Below are positions 1-61,433 of a stretch of DNA of 64,000 nt, one piece after another. Origin of the DNA: Theropithecus gelada (Eukaryota > Chordata > Mammalia > Primates > Cercopithecidae); the NCBI RefSeq assembly GCF_003255815.1, contig NC_037682.1, positions 6,115,115 through 6,179,114 on the forward strand. Direction: 5' to 3'. The position numbers and the translations under genes are program-made. The notes under the pieces were generated by a model that had not been told where the DNA came from, did not search any database, and saw nothing but the letters and a program-made list of their open reading frames with translations. How positions within the stretch are numbered: the first letter of the stretch is position 1; every line of letters starts with the position of its first letter.

Positions 1-210
1 CCTCCTGTCTTGGCCTCATGAAGTGCTGGGACTACAGGTGTGAGCCATTGCACCTGGCCTAATTTTTAATTTTTAAAATTTTTGTTTATTATATAGAGAC
101 GGGGTCTTGCCACATGGTGCAGGCTGGTCTGGAATTCCTGGCCTAAAGCACTCCTCTGCTTTGGCCTCCCAAAGAGCTGGGATTGCACGTGTGAGCCACG
201 GTGCCAGACC
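1..210 (-). mobile_element. Antisense Alu fragments
   Basis: An Alu remnant entering from the left edge (1-59) is followed by a monomer-like copy (60-210), both ending in the head sequence GTGAGCCA... Confidence 0.8.
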
Positions 211-390
211 AGTAACTCTGTATTTAAGCTTTTGAGGAACGGACAGACTGTTTGCCAACATGGCTGCACCATTTGACCAGCCATCCATGAGAATTCTGGT
301 TTCTCCACATCCTCACCAACACTTGATATCATCCATCTTTGTGGTACTAGCCGTCCTCCTGAGTGTGAAGTGGTGTCTTCCTGTGGTTTA
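211..390 (-). mobile_element. L1M fragment (ORF2 3' part)
   Basis: TGGCTGCACCATTTGACC and TTTCTCCACATCCTCACC match the antisense of the end of L1 ORF2. Confidence 0.75.
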
Positions 391-717
391 GATCTGTACT
401 CCCTATTGGCCACAGGAGGCAGTCTTACACTTACAGTGGCCTCCCCTTATCCTTGGGGGATACATTCCAAGACCCGTCATGGATGCCTTAATCTGTGGAC
501 GGTACCAAACCTATACAGTCAGCTTTGTATCCTCAGGTTCTGCTTCTGTGGATTTAGCCAACTAAGGATTGAAAATATTTGTAGAGAAAGAAGAAAGCTA
601 GATAATAACAAAAAATAATACAAAACGTAAAAATACAGCATAACAACTGTTTACATAGCATTTACATTGTATTCATTATTGTAAGTAACCTAGAGATGAT
701 TTAAAGTGTACAGGAGG

Positions 718-1331
718 GTTGGGCGTGGTGGCTCACACCTGTAATCCCAGCACTTTGGGAGGCCGAGGTGGGTGGATCACCTGAAGTCAGGAGTTTGAGA
801 CCAGCCTGGCCAATGTGGTGAAACCAGGTCTCTACTCAAAATACAAAAATTAAGGCCGGGCGCGGTGACTCACACCTGTAATCCCAGCACTTTGGGAGGC
901 TGAGGCGGGAGGATCACCTGAGGTCAGGAGTTCAAGACCAGCCTGGCCAATGTAGTGAAACCCTGTCTCTACTAAAAATACAAAAATTAGCCGGTCATGG
1001 TGGCAGGGGCCTGTAATCCCAGCTACTCAGGAGGCTGAGGCAGGAGAATCACTTGAACCCAGGAGGCAGAGGGTGCAGTGAGCCAAGACCATGCCATCGC
1101 ACTCCAGCCTGGGCAACAAGAGCAAAACTCCATCTCAAAAATAATAAAATAAAATAAAAATACAAAAATTAGCCAGGCATGGTAGCACATGCCTGTAGTC
1201 CCTGCTACTCCAGAGGTTAAGGCAGAAGAATCGCTTGAACCCGGGAGGTGGAGGTTGCAGTGAGCCGACATCACACCACTGAACTCCAGCCTGGGGGACA
1301 GAGTGAGAGTGTCTCAAAAAAAAAAAAAAAA
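718..1331 (+). mobile_element. Alu interrupted by a second Alu
   Basis: The outer sense Alu occupies 718-853 and continues at about 1172-1331. Its linker sequence AAAATACAAAAATTA is duplicated on both sides of the inner copy. Confidence 0.9.
854..1156 (+). mobile_element. Nested sense Alu
   Basis: GGCCGGGCGCGGTGACTCAC start, full length, A/AAAT tail; inserted in the A-rich linker of the outer Alu. Confidence 0.92.
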
Positions 1332-1615
1332 GTACACAGGAGGATGTGTGTAGGTTATGTGCAAATACTACACTATTTTCTATAAGGGACTGCACACTCA
1401 TAGATTTTGGTATCCATGGGGGTCCTGCAACTAGTTCCCCTTAGATTCCAGGAGACAGATGTATATACGAGGTTTTTCCTGTGTAGGAACAGGCAGGGAG
1501 TGTTGGCAGCGTGGATAGCCTGGTAAAGGGGTGATTCACATCCCTGGCAGGAGGGAGAGGAACGGTGGGAACTTTCATCATACTGCTCAGAATGGTGCAC
1601 AATCTAAAACTATGA

Positions 1616-1911
1616 TTTTTTTTTCTTTTTTGAGGTGGAGTCTCACTCTGTCCCCCAGGCTGCTGTGCAGTGGTACAATCTCAGCTCACTGCAACCTCTG
1701 CCTCCCGGGTTCAGGCAATTCTCCTGCCTCAGCTTCCCGAGTAGCTGGGATTACAGGCACGCACCACCACGCCCAGCTAATTTTTGTATTTTTAGTAAAG
1801 ACGGTTTTGCCATGTTGGCCAGGCTGGCCTCGAACCCCTAACCTCAAGCAATCCACCTGCCTGGGCCTCCCAAAGTGCTGGAATTACAGGCATGAGCCAC
1901 CGCGCCCAGCC
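1616..1911 (-). mobile_element. Antisense Alu
   Basis: Full length, poly-T start to CGCGCCCAGCC. Confidence 0.95.
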
Positions 1912-1981
1912 TGGAGTTTTCCATCTAATATTTTCAGATGGTGGTTGACCATGGATAACTGAGACTTCAAAAAGCACAATC

Positions 1982-2286
1982 ACCAGGCAGGGTGGCTCAC
2001 GCCTATAATCCCAGTACTTTGGGAGGCTGAGACGGGTGGATCGCTTGAGTCCAGGAGTTTGAGACCAGTCTGGGCAGGGTGGTGAAACCCTGTCTCTACA
2101 CAAAAATACATCAATTAGCTGAGCATGGTGGTGCATGCCTGTAGTCCCAGCTCCTCAGGAGGCTGAGGTAGGAGGATCACCTGAGCTCGGGGAGTAGAGG
2201 CTGCAGTGAGCCATGATCATGCCACTGCACTCTAGCCTGGGCAATACAGCAAGACCCTGTCTCAAACAAACAACAAATAAACAAAG
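1982..2286 (+). mobile_element. Sense Alu
   Basis: Full length with an AAAC/AAAT-rich tail. Confidence 0.94.
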
Positions 2287-2926
2287 GTGCAAACTGTAGC
2301 TGAGCGGGAACTGCTGTAGGTGCGGCTATATCAGTGTTTTTAAACATAAGGCCACTGATCCAGGCCAGAACCCATCGTGGGATTTGCGCTCATTAGATTT
2401 GCACAGGGAGCTCCTCTGGCCCTTGTTGAGTTCACTCTTTTCTGCTCATGACTCAAAGAGGGAGCGGCTGGGTCAGGACAGCCCATCTCAGCTCCTGCAG
2501 AAGCAGAAAAACAAATTGTGCACCTTAGGGGCAGTTAGGACTCTTAGGGTTACCCTGAATGAGTCAAAATAAACAAGTCCTTCGTTAAACTCAGATCGCT
2601 CTGCAAGGGCGTTTCACTCCTGGAAAGGACACTGTAATTACCTCCAGTCTGACTCTTCCTATCAGAGGTTAGATTTCTGAGCAAGCGTCGGATACATACC
2701 TTTGGAGAGACTTGGCTACAGACGCTATATTTAATCCGCTGCCATGAATAATGCCTTTGTGTTCTGTATGAAGCCCAGGAGATCTTATCAGTCATGCAGA
2801 GGGGGCCAGCCAGTCACATCACTTTATTTGACACGGTGCATGCTTTGCAGAGTCCTCTTCTGGGATAACTGCCTCATGGTTACTGCCAAGGCTTTGATGG
2901 GGAAGGGGGCTAAGAGTTAACCTTGA

Positions 2927-3226
2927 GGCCGGGCGTGGTGGCTTACGGGGGTAATCGCAGCACTTTGGGAGGCCAAGGTGGGCGGATCATTTGAGCTCAG
3001 CAGTTTGGGATCAGCTTGGCCAACATGGGGAAACCCCATCTCCACTAAAAATAGAAAAAATTAGCCAGGCATGGGGGCAGGCGCTTGTAAGCCCAGCTAC
3101 TCAGGAGGCCGAAGCATGAGAATCGCTTGAACCCAGGAGGCAGAGGTTGCAGTGAGCTGAGATGGTGCCACTGCACTGCAGCCTGGGCGACAGAGTAAGA
3201 CTCCATCTCAAAAAAAAAAAAAAAAA
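2927..3226 (+). mobile_element. Sense Alu with target duplication
   Basis: GTTAACCTTGAG occurs on both sides, the second copy directly after the A tail. Confidence 0.95.
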
Positions 3227-3432
3227 GTTAACCTTGAGACTCCAGGGGAGTCTTACAGCTGCTTAGATGGCTTTTTGAGAAATGGTTCAGAGCTGCTTGC
3301 TTTGATACCCTCTTCAGCCTGTGGCAAACATCTGCTTAGTGATCTTGCTGGTTTCAAAAATGGGATCCATTCCTTTAAAACTGGCCAGGCCATGGGAGTC
3401 AGCTGCATGCCTACTAAATAATATGTAAATAC

Positions 3433-3740
3433 TGTTGTTTTGTTGTTGTTGTTGTTGTTGAGATAGGGTCTCACTCTGTTGTCCCGGCTGGAGTACAATG
3501 GTGTGATCATGGCTCACTGCAGCCTCTACCTCCTGAGCTCAAGGGATCCTCCCACCTCAGCTTCCCAAGTAGCTGGGACTACAGGCCCACGCCACCACAC
3601 CTGGCTAATTTTTTATTTGTTGGAGAGATGGGATTTCGCCATGTTGCCCAGGCTGGTGTTGACTTCCTGGCCTCAAGTGATCCTCCCGCCTCAGCCTCCC
3701 GAAGTGTTGGGATTACAGGTGTGAGCCATCATTCCTGGCC
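3433..3740 (-). mobile_element. Antisense Alu
   Basis: Starts with a (TTG)n-modified tail and ends CCTGGCC. Confidence 0.94.
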
Positions 3741-4376
3741 CATACATATTGTCGATTGCTTTGCAAATTGCTCTAAGCTAAGGTTATAGCTGGTGGAATG
3801 TAGTTTTGCCAAATTACTCTTTCAGAGTCATTGAGGCAGAGCTCGCAGGATCTGTGCTGGTACCTCTCGGGTGTGTCGTCCGGCCCAGCTCCTCCCTCAC
3901 TCCGCCAGTGTGTGGCATCTCCACCCGGATGTCCTGGCGACATTTCACATGTGGCAGGTCCAGGCATGAATTCTCAGCTTCCGCCCCAGCCTGCCTCCTT
4001 CCCTCCCTGAGACTGTCCCATGTCAGTACCTGGCTTCACTGAGTGGGTGGCTCAAGTCAGGAGCCTGACAGCCCATTTCACCAGCACGTGCAGCTCAGGG
4101 TGCCTCTGCAGACTGTCTTGTGTGGGTCATTGTCCACACTATCACTGTCCCTGTCACTGACAGACTGGGCCAGGCCTGGGCACCTTAATGGAAGACAGCC
4201 TCAGCTTCTTACTGGTCCTGCTTCCCCATCCATGCTCCATACAGCAGCCAGGGCGGTCTTTAGAACAGAAATAGTGGCAGGTTCCCTTTCCTCCGGGCCC
4301 TGGGATGCTTCTCCATCGCTAGCACAAAACCCTGCCACCTCCCACCGGCTGCCTCTGCCTTCCTCTCAAGCTTGGC

Positions 4377-4592
4377 CACCTGCCCTTGAACCCAGACACC
4401 CTGCCTTTGACCCCAGCTACCCTGCCTTTGACCCCAGACACCTGCTTTTGACCCAATACCCTGCCCTTGATCCCAGCTGGCCTGCCCTTGACCTCAGCTG
4501 TCCTGCCACTGACCCCAGATACCCTGTCCTTGACCCCAGACACCCTGTCCTTGACCCCAGACACCTGCCCTTGACCCCAGCCTCCTGCCCTT
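4377..4592. repeat. 21-22-bp minisatellite, about 10 copies
   Basis: Degenerate repeats of CCCTGCCCTTGACCCCAGAC with variants such as CCTGTCCTTGACC. Copy length drifts between 20 and 22 bp, so it is older than the 65-bp array. Confidence 0.9.
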
Positions 4593-4990
4593 CCTGCCTC
4601 CAGCTGTTTCCTGCTCTTCCCATGGTCGCTCCTTCTCCTGGCTTCACTGTCTCCTGAGAGGTCCCCTTGGCACCTCCCCTTCCTGCACCAGAGCGCTGCT
4701 CATGCATTGCTTGTTAGCGCGGTCTACGCCGTGGGAAGGCAGAGGGGCCTTTTCTGCTGGTGTCCAGCTCCTCTCCTCAGCAGGCACATTGGAGGCAGTC
4801 AACAGATATCTGTAATGTGGACAGATGTGTGAAGTCGGGTGGCTTTCCAGGGCCTGTCAGTGGATGGTTCGTGTTTTGGCTGGTGGAGGACTGAGCTGGG
4901 CTGATTTCTGTAACGGGATCTTCGAAACTGTGATAGCCACTGATTTTCAGCTTGCCCTCAGAGGGCATCAGTGGGCGAAAATCATCCTGT

Positions 4991-5828
4991 GATGAGAACA
5001 CGGACACCCACCCACACACGCACACCATACACACGACCACACACGCACACACCATACACACACAACCACACACACATGCACCCACACACACCCACCCGCC
5101 ACACACCCACCCCCCACACACAACCACACACAGGCCACGCACCCACACACACCACCCACACACCCACCCCCCACACACAACCACACACACGCCCACGCAC
5201 CCCCCACACACACCACACATACACCACACATACACCACACACACTCATCCCACACACAACCACACACACCACACACACGCNNNNNNNNNNNNNNNNNNNN
5301 NNNNNNNNNNNNNNNNNNNNNNNNNNNNCACCCCACACACACACACCACACACACACCACACACACACCACACACTCACCCCCACACACAGCCACACACA
5401 CCACACACATACCCCCACACACATCACACACATATACACACATACACCACACACACACCACACATGCACACACACACCACACACATACACCACACACACC
5501 CCACATACACATACACATACCACACACACATATGCCCACACACACCACACATACATATACATGTATACCACACAGACACCACAAACACACCACATACACA
5601 TACATATGCCCACACACACACACACACACACACATATACCACACAGACACCACACACACAAACACACCACACACATACACCACACACACCACATACACAT
5701 ACCACATACACATATACACACACATACACATATACCACACAGACACCACACACACAAACACAACACACATATACACCACACACACCACATACACATACCA
5801 CACACACATCTACATACACACACACGAG
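4991..5828. repeat. CA-rich simple-sequence array with assembly gap
   Basis: About 840 bp of imperfect (CA)n, broken into CACAC/CCACAC blocks with occasional TACA and CATA units. It is interrupted by the N run. Open frames across it (Thr/His/Pro or Cys/Val rich) are artefacts. Confidence 0.97.
5281..5328. other. Assembly gap (48 N)
   Basis: A run of 48 N lies inside the CA array. The true length of missing repeat is unknown. Confidence 0.99.
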
Positions 5829-6524
5829 TTTTTGGATTTTTATTATGGTCCTTGATAGTTTTTTCCTCTTAGCTTCTCTTTTATCCATTTAGTACTTTGT
5901 GGCAGGCAGCTTGGGAGGAGGTGGGGGAGGCACAGTGAGAAGGGCAGGAGCCGCCGCCCTGGGGGTCCAGGAGGGGATGGGGGCTGTGCTGTGCTGAGCG
6001 GCTGTGCCGAGGAGCCTGGAGGAAGGCAGCCGGAGCCAGGATGAAGGGATGGGAAGAATGTAGCAGACCCCGAAGCAGTTTTCTGCAGCCAGACGGGATG
6101 CTGTCCCCAGGGGCTGTGCTTGCGTCTGGGATACAGCGCCCCAGGATCTGCTGAGCCCGTGGGCCGCCAAGGCAGGTGCTGCTTCAGCCGCTGCCTCCAA
6201 GGAAGAAGGCCCGCTCGGTCCGTGAGCACCCATTCTTGAGGCGTCTGCACATGTGACTCATGGGGTCTCCATGGGTCTCTCTGAAACCCCAGAACAGTTT
6301 CTCGAAAGAGCAGCCACATAGACACCAGAGGCAGAGGCATTTGGTATTGATCTGTGCTCAAAGTTCAGGGTCTAGGGCTGTCGTGGGCCCCCTCGTGGAC
6401 TCCTTCGTGGACACTCTGGGCCTCTTCTAATGCCAGCCTCCAAGGGCCTGGCTGTAAGATTGAGATTTGTCTGTGCTGTGCGAGTTGCCGAAGCGCCACG
6501 GGCTTTGCGTCAGCAGGTGTGTCC

Positions 6525-6795
6525 TGGATGCTAGCTTGGAGGCGTGGTTCCGGGGGACATCCAGGGCCAGGGTTGGGGTACCACGGGCCTGGATGCTGGC
6601 TTGGAGGCATGGTTCCGGGGGACGTCCAGGGCCAGGGTTAGGGTACCACGAGCCTGGATGCTGGCTTGGAGGCGTGGTTCTGGGGGACGTCCAGGGCCAG
6701 GGTTGGGGTACCACGGGCCTGGATGCTGGCTTGGAGGTGTGGTTCCGGGGGACGTCCAGGGCCAGGGTTGGGGTACCACAGGCCCGGATGCTGTT
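6525..6795. repeat. 65-bp minisatellite, about 4 copies
   Basis: TTGGAGGC-GTGGTTC begins copies at 6536, 6601, 6666 and 6731, exact 65-bp spacing. Each unit holds GGGGGACGTCCAGGGCCAGG and GGTACCAC. Copies differ at only a few bases. It ends 106 nt before exon 2. Confidence 0.95.
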
Positions 6796-6901
6796 AAGTG
6801 GGGAGGAAGAACTTAAATTCAGAAGGAATGGCACTTCTATATGGGGATTTTTTAGTATCTGGTCCCAGAAAGTGTGTTACATTTTCTCCTTCTCCTTCCA
6901 G

Positions 6902-58347
<51,446 letters not shown>

Positions 58348-59241
58348 TTCCACTGGAGCTGCTGGGAAGGAAAACGAGCTCTTCTGATGCAAACCAAATG
58401 AAAAGTAGGCATTAATCCTGATCTTAGTTCGGGATGAAAAATTGCTCTGAAAAAAACTCAGAAGTTTTCCTTCCAGAAAATTTGGGTGGTTTTGTTTTCC
58501 TAGAACAGTATCTCTACCCCTGTGAAGCGTAACCCCACTACTTCCAGACTTGCCTTCCCTTGGGGGACATTTGACAGAGTCTCCCCTGAAGTCTCCGGAT
58601 GGGCTTGTGTTTATTAAGGGATGCAAATCGTGTTGAGTTAATGAAGGAATTAGTAGGGTTGTGGCTTCACACACATTGGAATGGAAATGGTGCACTTTCT
58701 CAGTGGCAACCGAAGGCCTCGTGCTTAAGGGCATTTAGCGTCATCAAAGCAGGGTAAACTTTCGTTTTGTTAAAAGAAAAATGTGTTATTCAAGCTGGTG
58801 GTGTCCACAGTCATAGCTAACACATCTGGAATGCACTAACCAAAATGCTGTGCTTTGGAGACCTGCTTTTGTCGCCGTGGGTAACTGTTCCCGTCTGGTC
58901 CAGTTGCCTGTGTTTGCCTCTCCACATTTGAAGCAAGCAGCATGCAACGTCTTTAGTTTTACTGAGCTTGTATGTCTTCGTGTCTTCACAACCCAGTGCC
59001 TTAAAAATGAAAGGCCCTAAACGTAAGGGAGATGGAGTGAAAGATTTATTTTGTGGAGTCTTTGGTCGGAATTGTGGGTGTACTGTTCCCTTCACAATTG
59101 ACCGAGTATGGATAACCCTACATAAGCATTTGCTACACCCCACCAGCCCCTCCCCCTCAGAAAGACCACTTCCTTCCCAAGGGCAGCTGTGCCACACTCC
59201 CCTCCCGGGACTGCCTTGTTGTCATCATAAGCAACAAAAGA

Positions 59242-59247
59242 AATAAA
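59242..59247 (+). promoter_or_regulatory. Possible proximal poly(A) signal
   Basis: AATAAA lies 0.9 kb after the stop; a second copy is at 59305-59310. Use of either would remove the AU-rich element and the Alu pair from the mRNA. There is no direct evidence of use. Confidence 0.3.
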
Positions 59248-59736
59248 CAGGCACTTGTCATAAAAGGGGAGCAAGGGCCGTGATGGTCAGATAATTCACT
59301 CAAGAATAAAACATGACGCGTGCCTCAGGAGGATCTCTTCCCCAGAGTGACAGCAAGGAAGGCAGGGCATTGGCCACGGAGCAGGGACCAGCGAGTGAGG
59401 AAGGGGAGGGCAGCCCACCGTGGTGAGGAGAGAGCGGCTCCACGACCCCAAGGGATGGCCTTCTCCTCCCACACGGTGAGGGGGAAGACTCGCAGGAGGG
59501 TGATGGAGACAGTATGCCAGCCCACCTTGGTGACCGGCCAGGGTGTCTCGAGTGACGGTGCTAGGTTCACCCAGCCTGTCCTTCAGATAGGAGTGCCTTC
59601 ACGAAAGCGTCTCATGGACCACAAAGCAATTATGCACTGAGTCATCTTGAGTATTTAATGCAAAAATGAAGCCTCATGGAATGAAATTCCCACTGGTTGT
59701 CATGACAAGCTTAGCTGTCCATTGTTTTAAATTGTG

Positions 59737-59749
59737 TATTTATTTATTT
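59737..59749 (+). promoter_or_regulatory. AU-rich element in 3' UTR
   Basis: TATTTATTTATTT contains overlapping ATTTA pentamers and the nonamer TTATTTATT, the class of site bound by TTP/HuR-type mRNA stability proteins. It sits about 1.4 kb after the stop. Function is inferred from the motif only. Confidence 0.5.
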
Positions 59750-59861
59750 GACCACTTGGTTCTAGTTGGGCCTGACTCCTTTAGAGTCCTGCACCCCGAC
59801 AGTACAACAGCGACGGCTCAACTGTTGGAGTCGATGGAAGGTGCTTGCCGGAGAGCACATG

Positions 59862-60159
59862 CTTTTTTTTTTTTTTAAGATGGAGTTTCGCTCTTGTTGC
59901 CCAGGCTGGAGTGCAATGGTGCGATCTCAGCTTACTGCAGGCTCCACCTCGCGGTTTCAAGCAATTCTCCTGTCTCAGCCTCCCGAATAGCCAGGATTAC
60001 AGGCCCGCACCACCACGCCTGGCTAATTTTTGTATTTTTAGTAGAGATGGGGTTTCATCATATTGGTCAGGCTGGTCTTGAACTCCTGATATCAGGTGAT
60101 CCGCCCGCCTCAGCCTCCCAAAGTGCTGGGATTACAGGCGTGAACCACTGTGCCTGGCC
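59862..60159 (-). mobile_element. Antisense Alu in CPT1A 3' UTR
   Basis: Full length; forms an inverted pair with the sense Alu at 60291. Confidence 0.95.
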
Positions 60160-60290
60160 CACATGCATATTTCATGTATGTATACTTTGTGATGTAAAAA
60201 CACCACCTTTATGGGCCAAAGATTTTTTTTTCTCCTAAAAGCAATAAGAAATGAAAACAAAAGACCAAAAAAAAATAAAAAAAAAAGGCA

Positions 60291-60584
60291 GCCAGGCATG
60301 GTGGCTCACGCCTGTAATCCCAGCACTTTGGGAGGCCGAGGCGGGCAGATCACGAGGTCAGGAGATCGAGACCGTCCTGGCTAACACGGTGAAACCCCGT
60401 CTCTACTAAAAATACAAAAAATTAGCTGGGCGTGGTGGCAGGCGCCTGTATTCCCAGCTACTCAGGAGGCTGAGACAGGAAAATGGCATGAACCCAGGAG
60501 GCGGAGCTTGCAGTGAGCCAAGATCACGCCACTGTACTCCAGTCTGGGCAGCACAGTGAGACTCCATCAAAAAAAAAAAAAAAG
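60291..60584 (+). mobile_element. Sense AluY in CPT1A 3' UTR
   Basis: AluY motif GATCACGAGGTCAGGAGATC; lies 131 nt after the antisense copy. Confidence 0.95.
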
Positions 60585-61100
60585 CAAAAACAAAACAACA
60601 ACAAAAGTCCCTGATTGTCTGTGGTGTATGAGTCAAGCAGGCTGGGGGGATGTAACTCCCCCTGCCCTCGGCAAGAATAGTGCTTCCGTCAAAAGCTGGC
60701 AGCCGGCGTCAGTCCCTATCAGAGCCAGCTAGATCATACACTGTTGACCACTGAGCAATCTGTGTTACCGTACAGTTCACATGGGAATTTGAGTGTAGAC
60801 ATGTGAGTGCTTAAACATATTTGGGTTTCTCTCTCAGGTTTTAAATGTTTCACATGTCATTGTTGCTCATCAGTGCAGTGATCAATGCAATTTTATATTC
60901 CTTGAGGGGAGGAAGAGGGTTGTTATTGTACATGTCCAAGGGGGTTGGTAAGAGTATTATCTATTTAATTTAATTTGGAACAAACCATCGTCTTAACACA
61001 GCCATGGTTTGAATTTGTTATCTTGGACTGACCGGTGCATGTAAATACAATATGCTCTTTGGATGTAAATCTTAGAAATGCAGTGTGAATGTAGGTTATC

Positions 61101-61106
61101 ATTAAA
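61101..61106 (+). promoter_or_regulatory. Distal poly(A) signal ATTAAA of main CPT1A transcript
   Basis: ATTAAA lies about 2.75 kb after the stop, in unique sequence, with a GT-rich stretch (TTGCTTCTGTCTCTTTTGTT) some 25-45 nt downstream. The position fits the expected length of the CPT1A mRNA. Confidence 0.6.
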
Positions 61107-61164
61107 ACATTAACCCCAGTCTACTACAAGATTTGCTTCTGTCTCTTTTGTTATGTTAATTAAG

Positions 61165-61200
61165 GGGATTATAAGTCAAGGACCAAGTTCAGATACTTGA
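61165..61200 (+). CDS. CPT1A: CPT1A alternative last coding exon (isoform 2 tail)
   Basis: After an AG at 61163-61164 the sequence reads in phase 0 as GIISQGPSSDT and TGA. Joined to exon 18 (phase 0) this gives 745 + 11 = 756 residues. The peptide matches, from memory, the tail of annotated human CPT1A isoform 2, replacing the last 28 residues. The acceptor tract (TCTCTTTTGTTATGTTAATTAAG) has pyrimidines about 15-25 nt upstream. A poly(A) signal follows at 61374. Confidence 0.85.
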   Translation, partial: GIISQGPSSDT

Positions 61201-61319
61201 GACAAAGTAGAAAGTCTGAGCATATGGAAACAAAGCCTTGGAGCAGACAGACGTCACCAAGTTCGTGTGCTGGGCTGGAAAGAAAAGCCTGTTGATTTTC
61301 ACTTGCTGTGCATTTATTC

Positions 61320-61392
61320 ATCCATTCCTTTGCCTCAGTGCTGAGAACAGTGCCTGATACATAGTAGCTGCTCAATAAATACGTTAAAGGAA
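61320..61392 (+). mobile_element. MIR/L2 3'-tail fragment
   Basis: GAACAGTGCCTGATACATAG and GCTGCTCAATAAATAC match the conserved 3' end shared by MIR and L2. It supplies the AATAAA used by the alternative terminal exon. Confidence 0.7.
61374..61379 (+). promoter_or_regulatory. Poly(A) signal of alternative last exon
   Basis: AATAAA lies 174 nt after the isoform 2 stop, inside a sequence (GTGCCTGATACATAGTAG then CTCAATAAAT) that matches the shared 3' tail of MIR/L2 elements. Confidence 0.6.
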
Positions 61393-61433
61393 TGCGAGAA
61401 TTCCATTGTTCTGTTTTTCTTGAGCACCTGGAT

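Larger units (their letters stand above)
434..1461 (+). mobile_element. MER2-type (Tigger/pogo) DNA transposon with nested Alus
   Basis: The left part (434-717: CAGTGGCCTCCCCTTATCC ... GATTTAAAGTGTACAGGAGG) and right part (1332-1461: GGATGTGTGTAGGTTATG ... ATCCATGGGGGTCCTGC) are one element split by an Alu cluster. TA dinucleotides flank both ends (432-433, 1462-1463). Confidence 0.8.
1..6901 (+). other. CPT1A intron 1 (3' part)
   Basis: The window opens within the first intron. It contains Alu and L1 fragments (1-390), a MER2-type element with nested Alus (434-1461), Alus to 3740, a 21-22-bp minisatellite, the CA array with gap, and the 65-bp minisatellite. 2287-2926, 3741-4376, 4593-4990 and 5826-6524 are single-copy-looking with no gene I can support. 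I see no promoter-type CpG island for exon 1. Confidence 0.8.
58348..61125 (+). other. CPT1A: CPT1A main 3' UTR (isoform 1)
   Basis: This is non-coding sequence from the TAA to just past a distal ATTAAA. With the coding exons it would give an mRNA of about 5.2 kb, consistent with the known human transcript. It holds an AU-rich element (59737-59749), an antisense Alu (59862-60159) and a sense Alu (60291-60584). AATAAA hexamers at 59242 and 59305 could serve as proximal cleavage signals. The 3' end is inferred, not seen. Confidence 0.75.
61201..61400 (+). other. 3' UTR of CPT1A alternative last exon
   Basis: This is non-coding sequence between the isoform 2 stop and the downstream side of the AATAAA at 61374. 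The end is inferred as about 20 nt after the signal. Confidence 0.5.

Noticed and set aside
4043..4657. 204-residue open frame with repeated DPRHPVLDPRH-type units
   Set aside because: It reads through the 21-22-bp minisatellite in intron 1; the period near 21 keeps a frame open by chance. The opposite strand is open too.
4952..5888. Long open frames rich in Thr/His/Pro (+ strand) or Cys/Val/Gly (- strand)
   Set aside because: They are translations of the CA-rich array, span the N gap, and exist in several frames at once. No gene evidence.
5889..6361. GC-rich stretch upstream of exon 2 as an alternative first exon or promoter
   Set aside because: No TATA, CpG cluster or donor site in a convincing arrangement; the open frames on the minus strand have no recognisable content.
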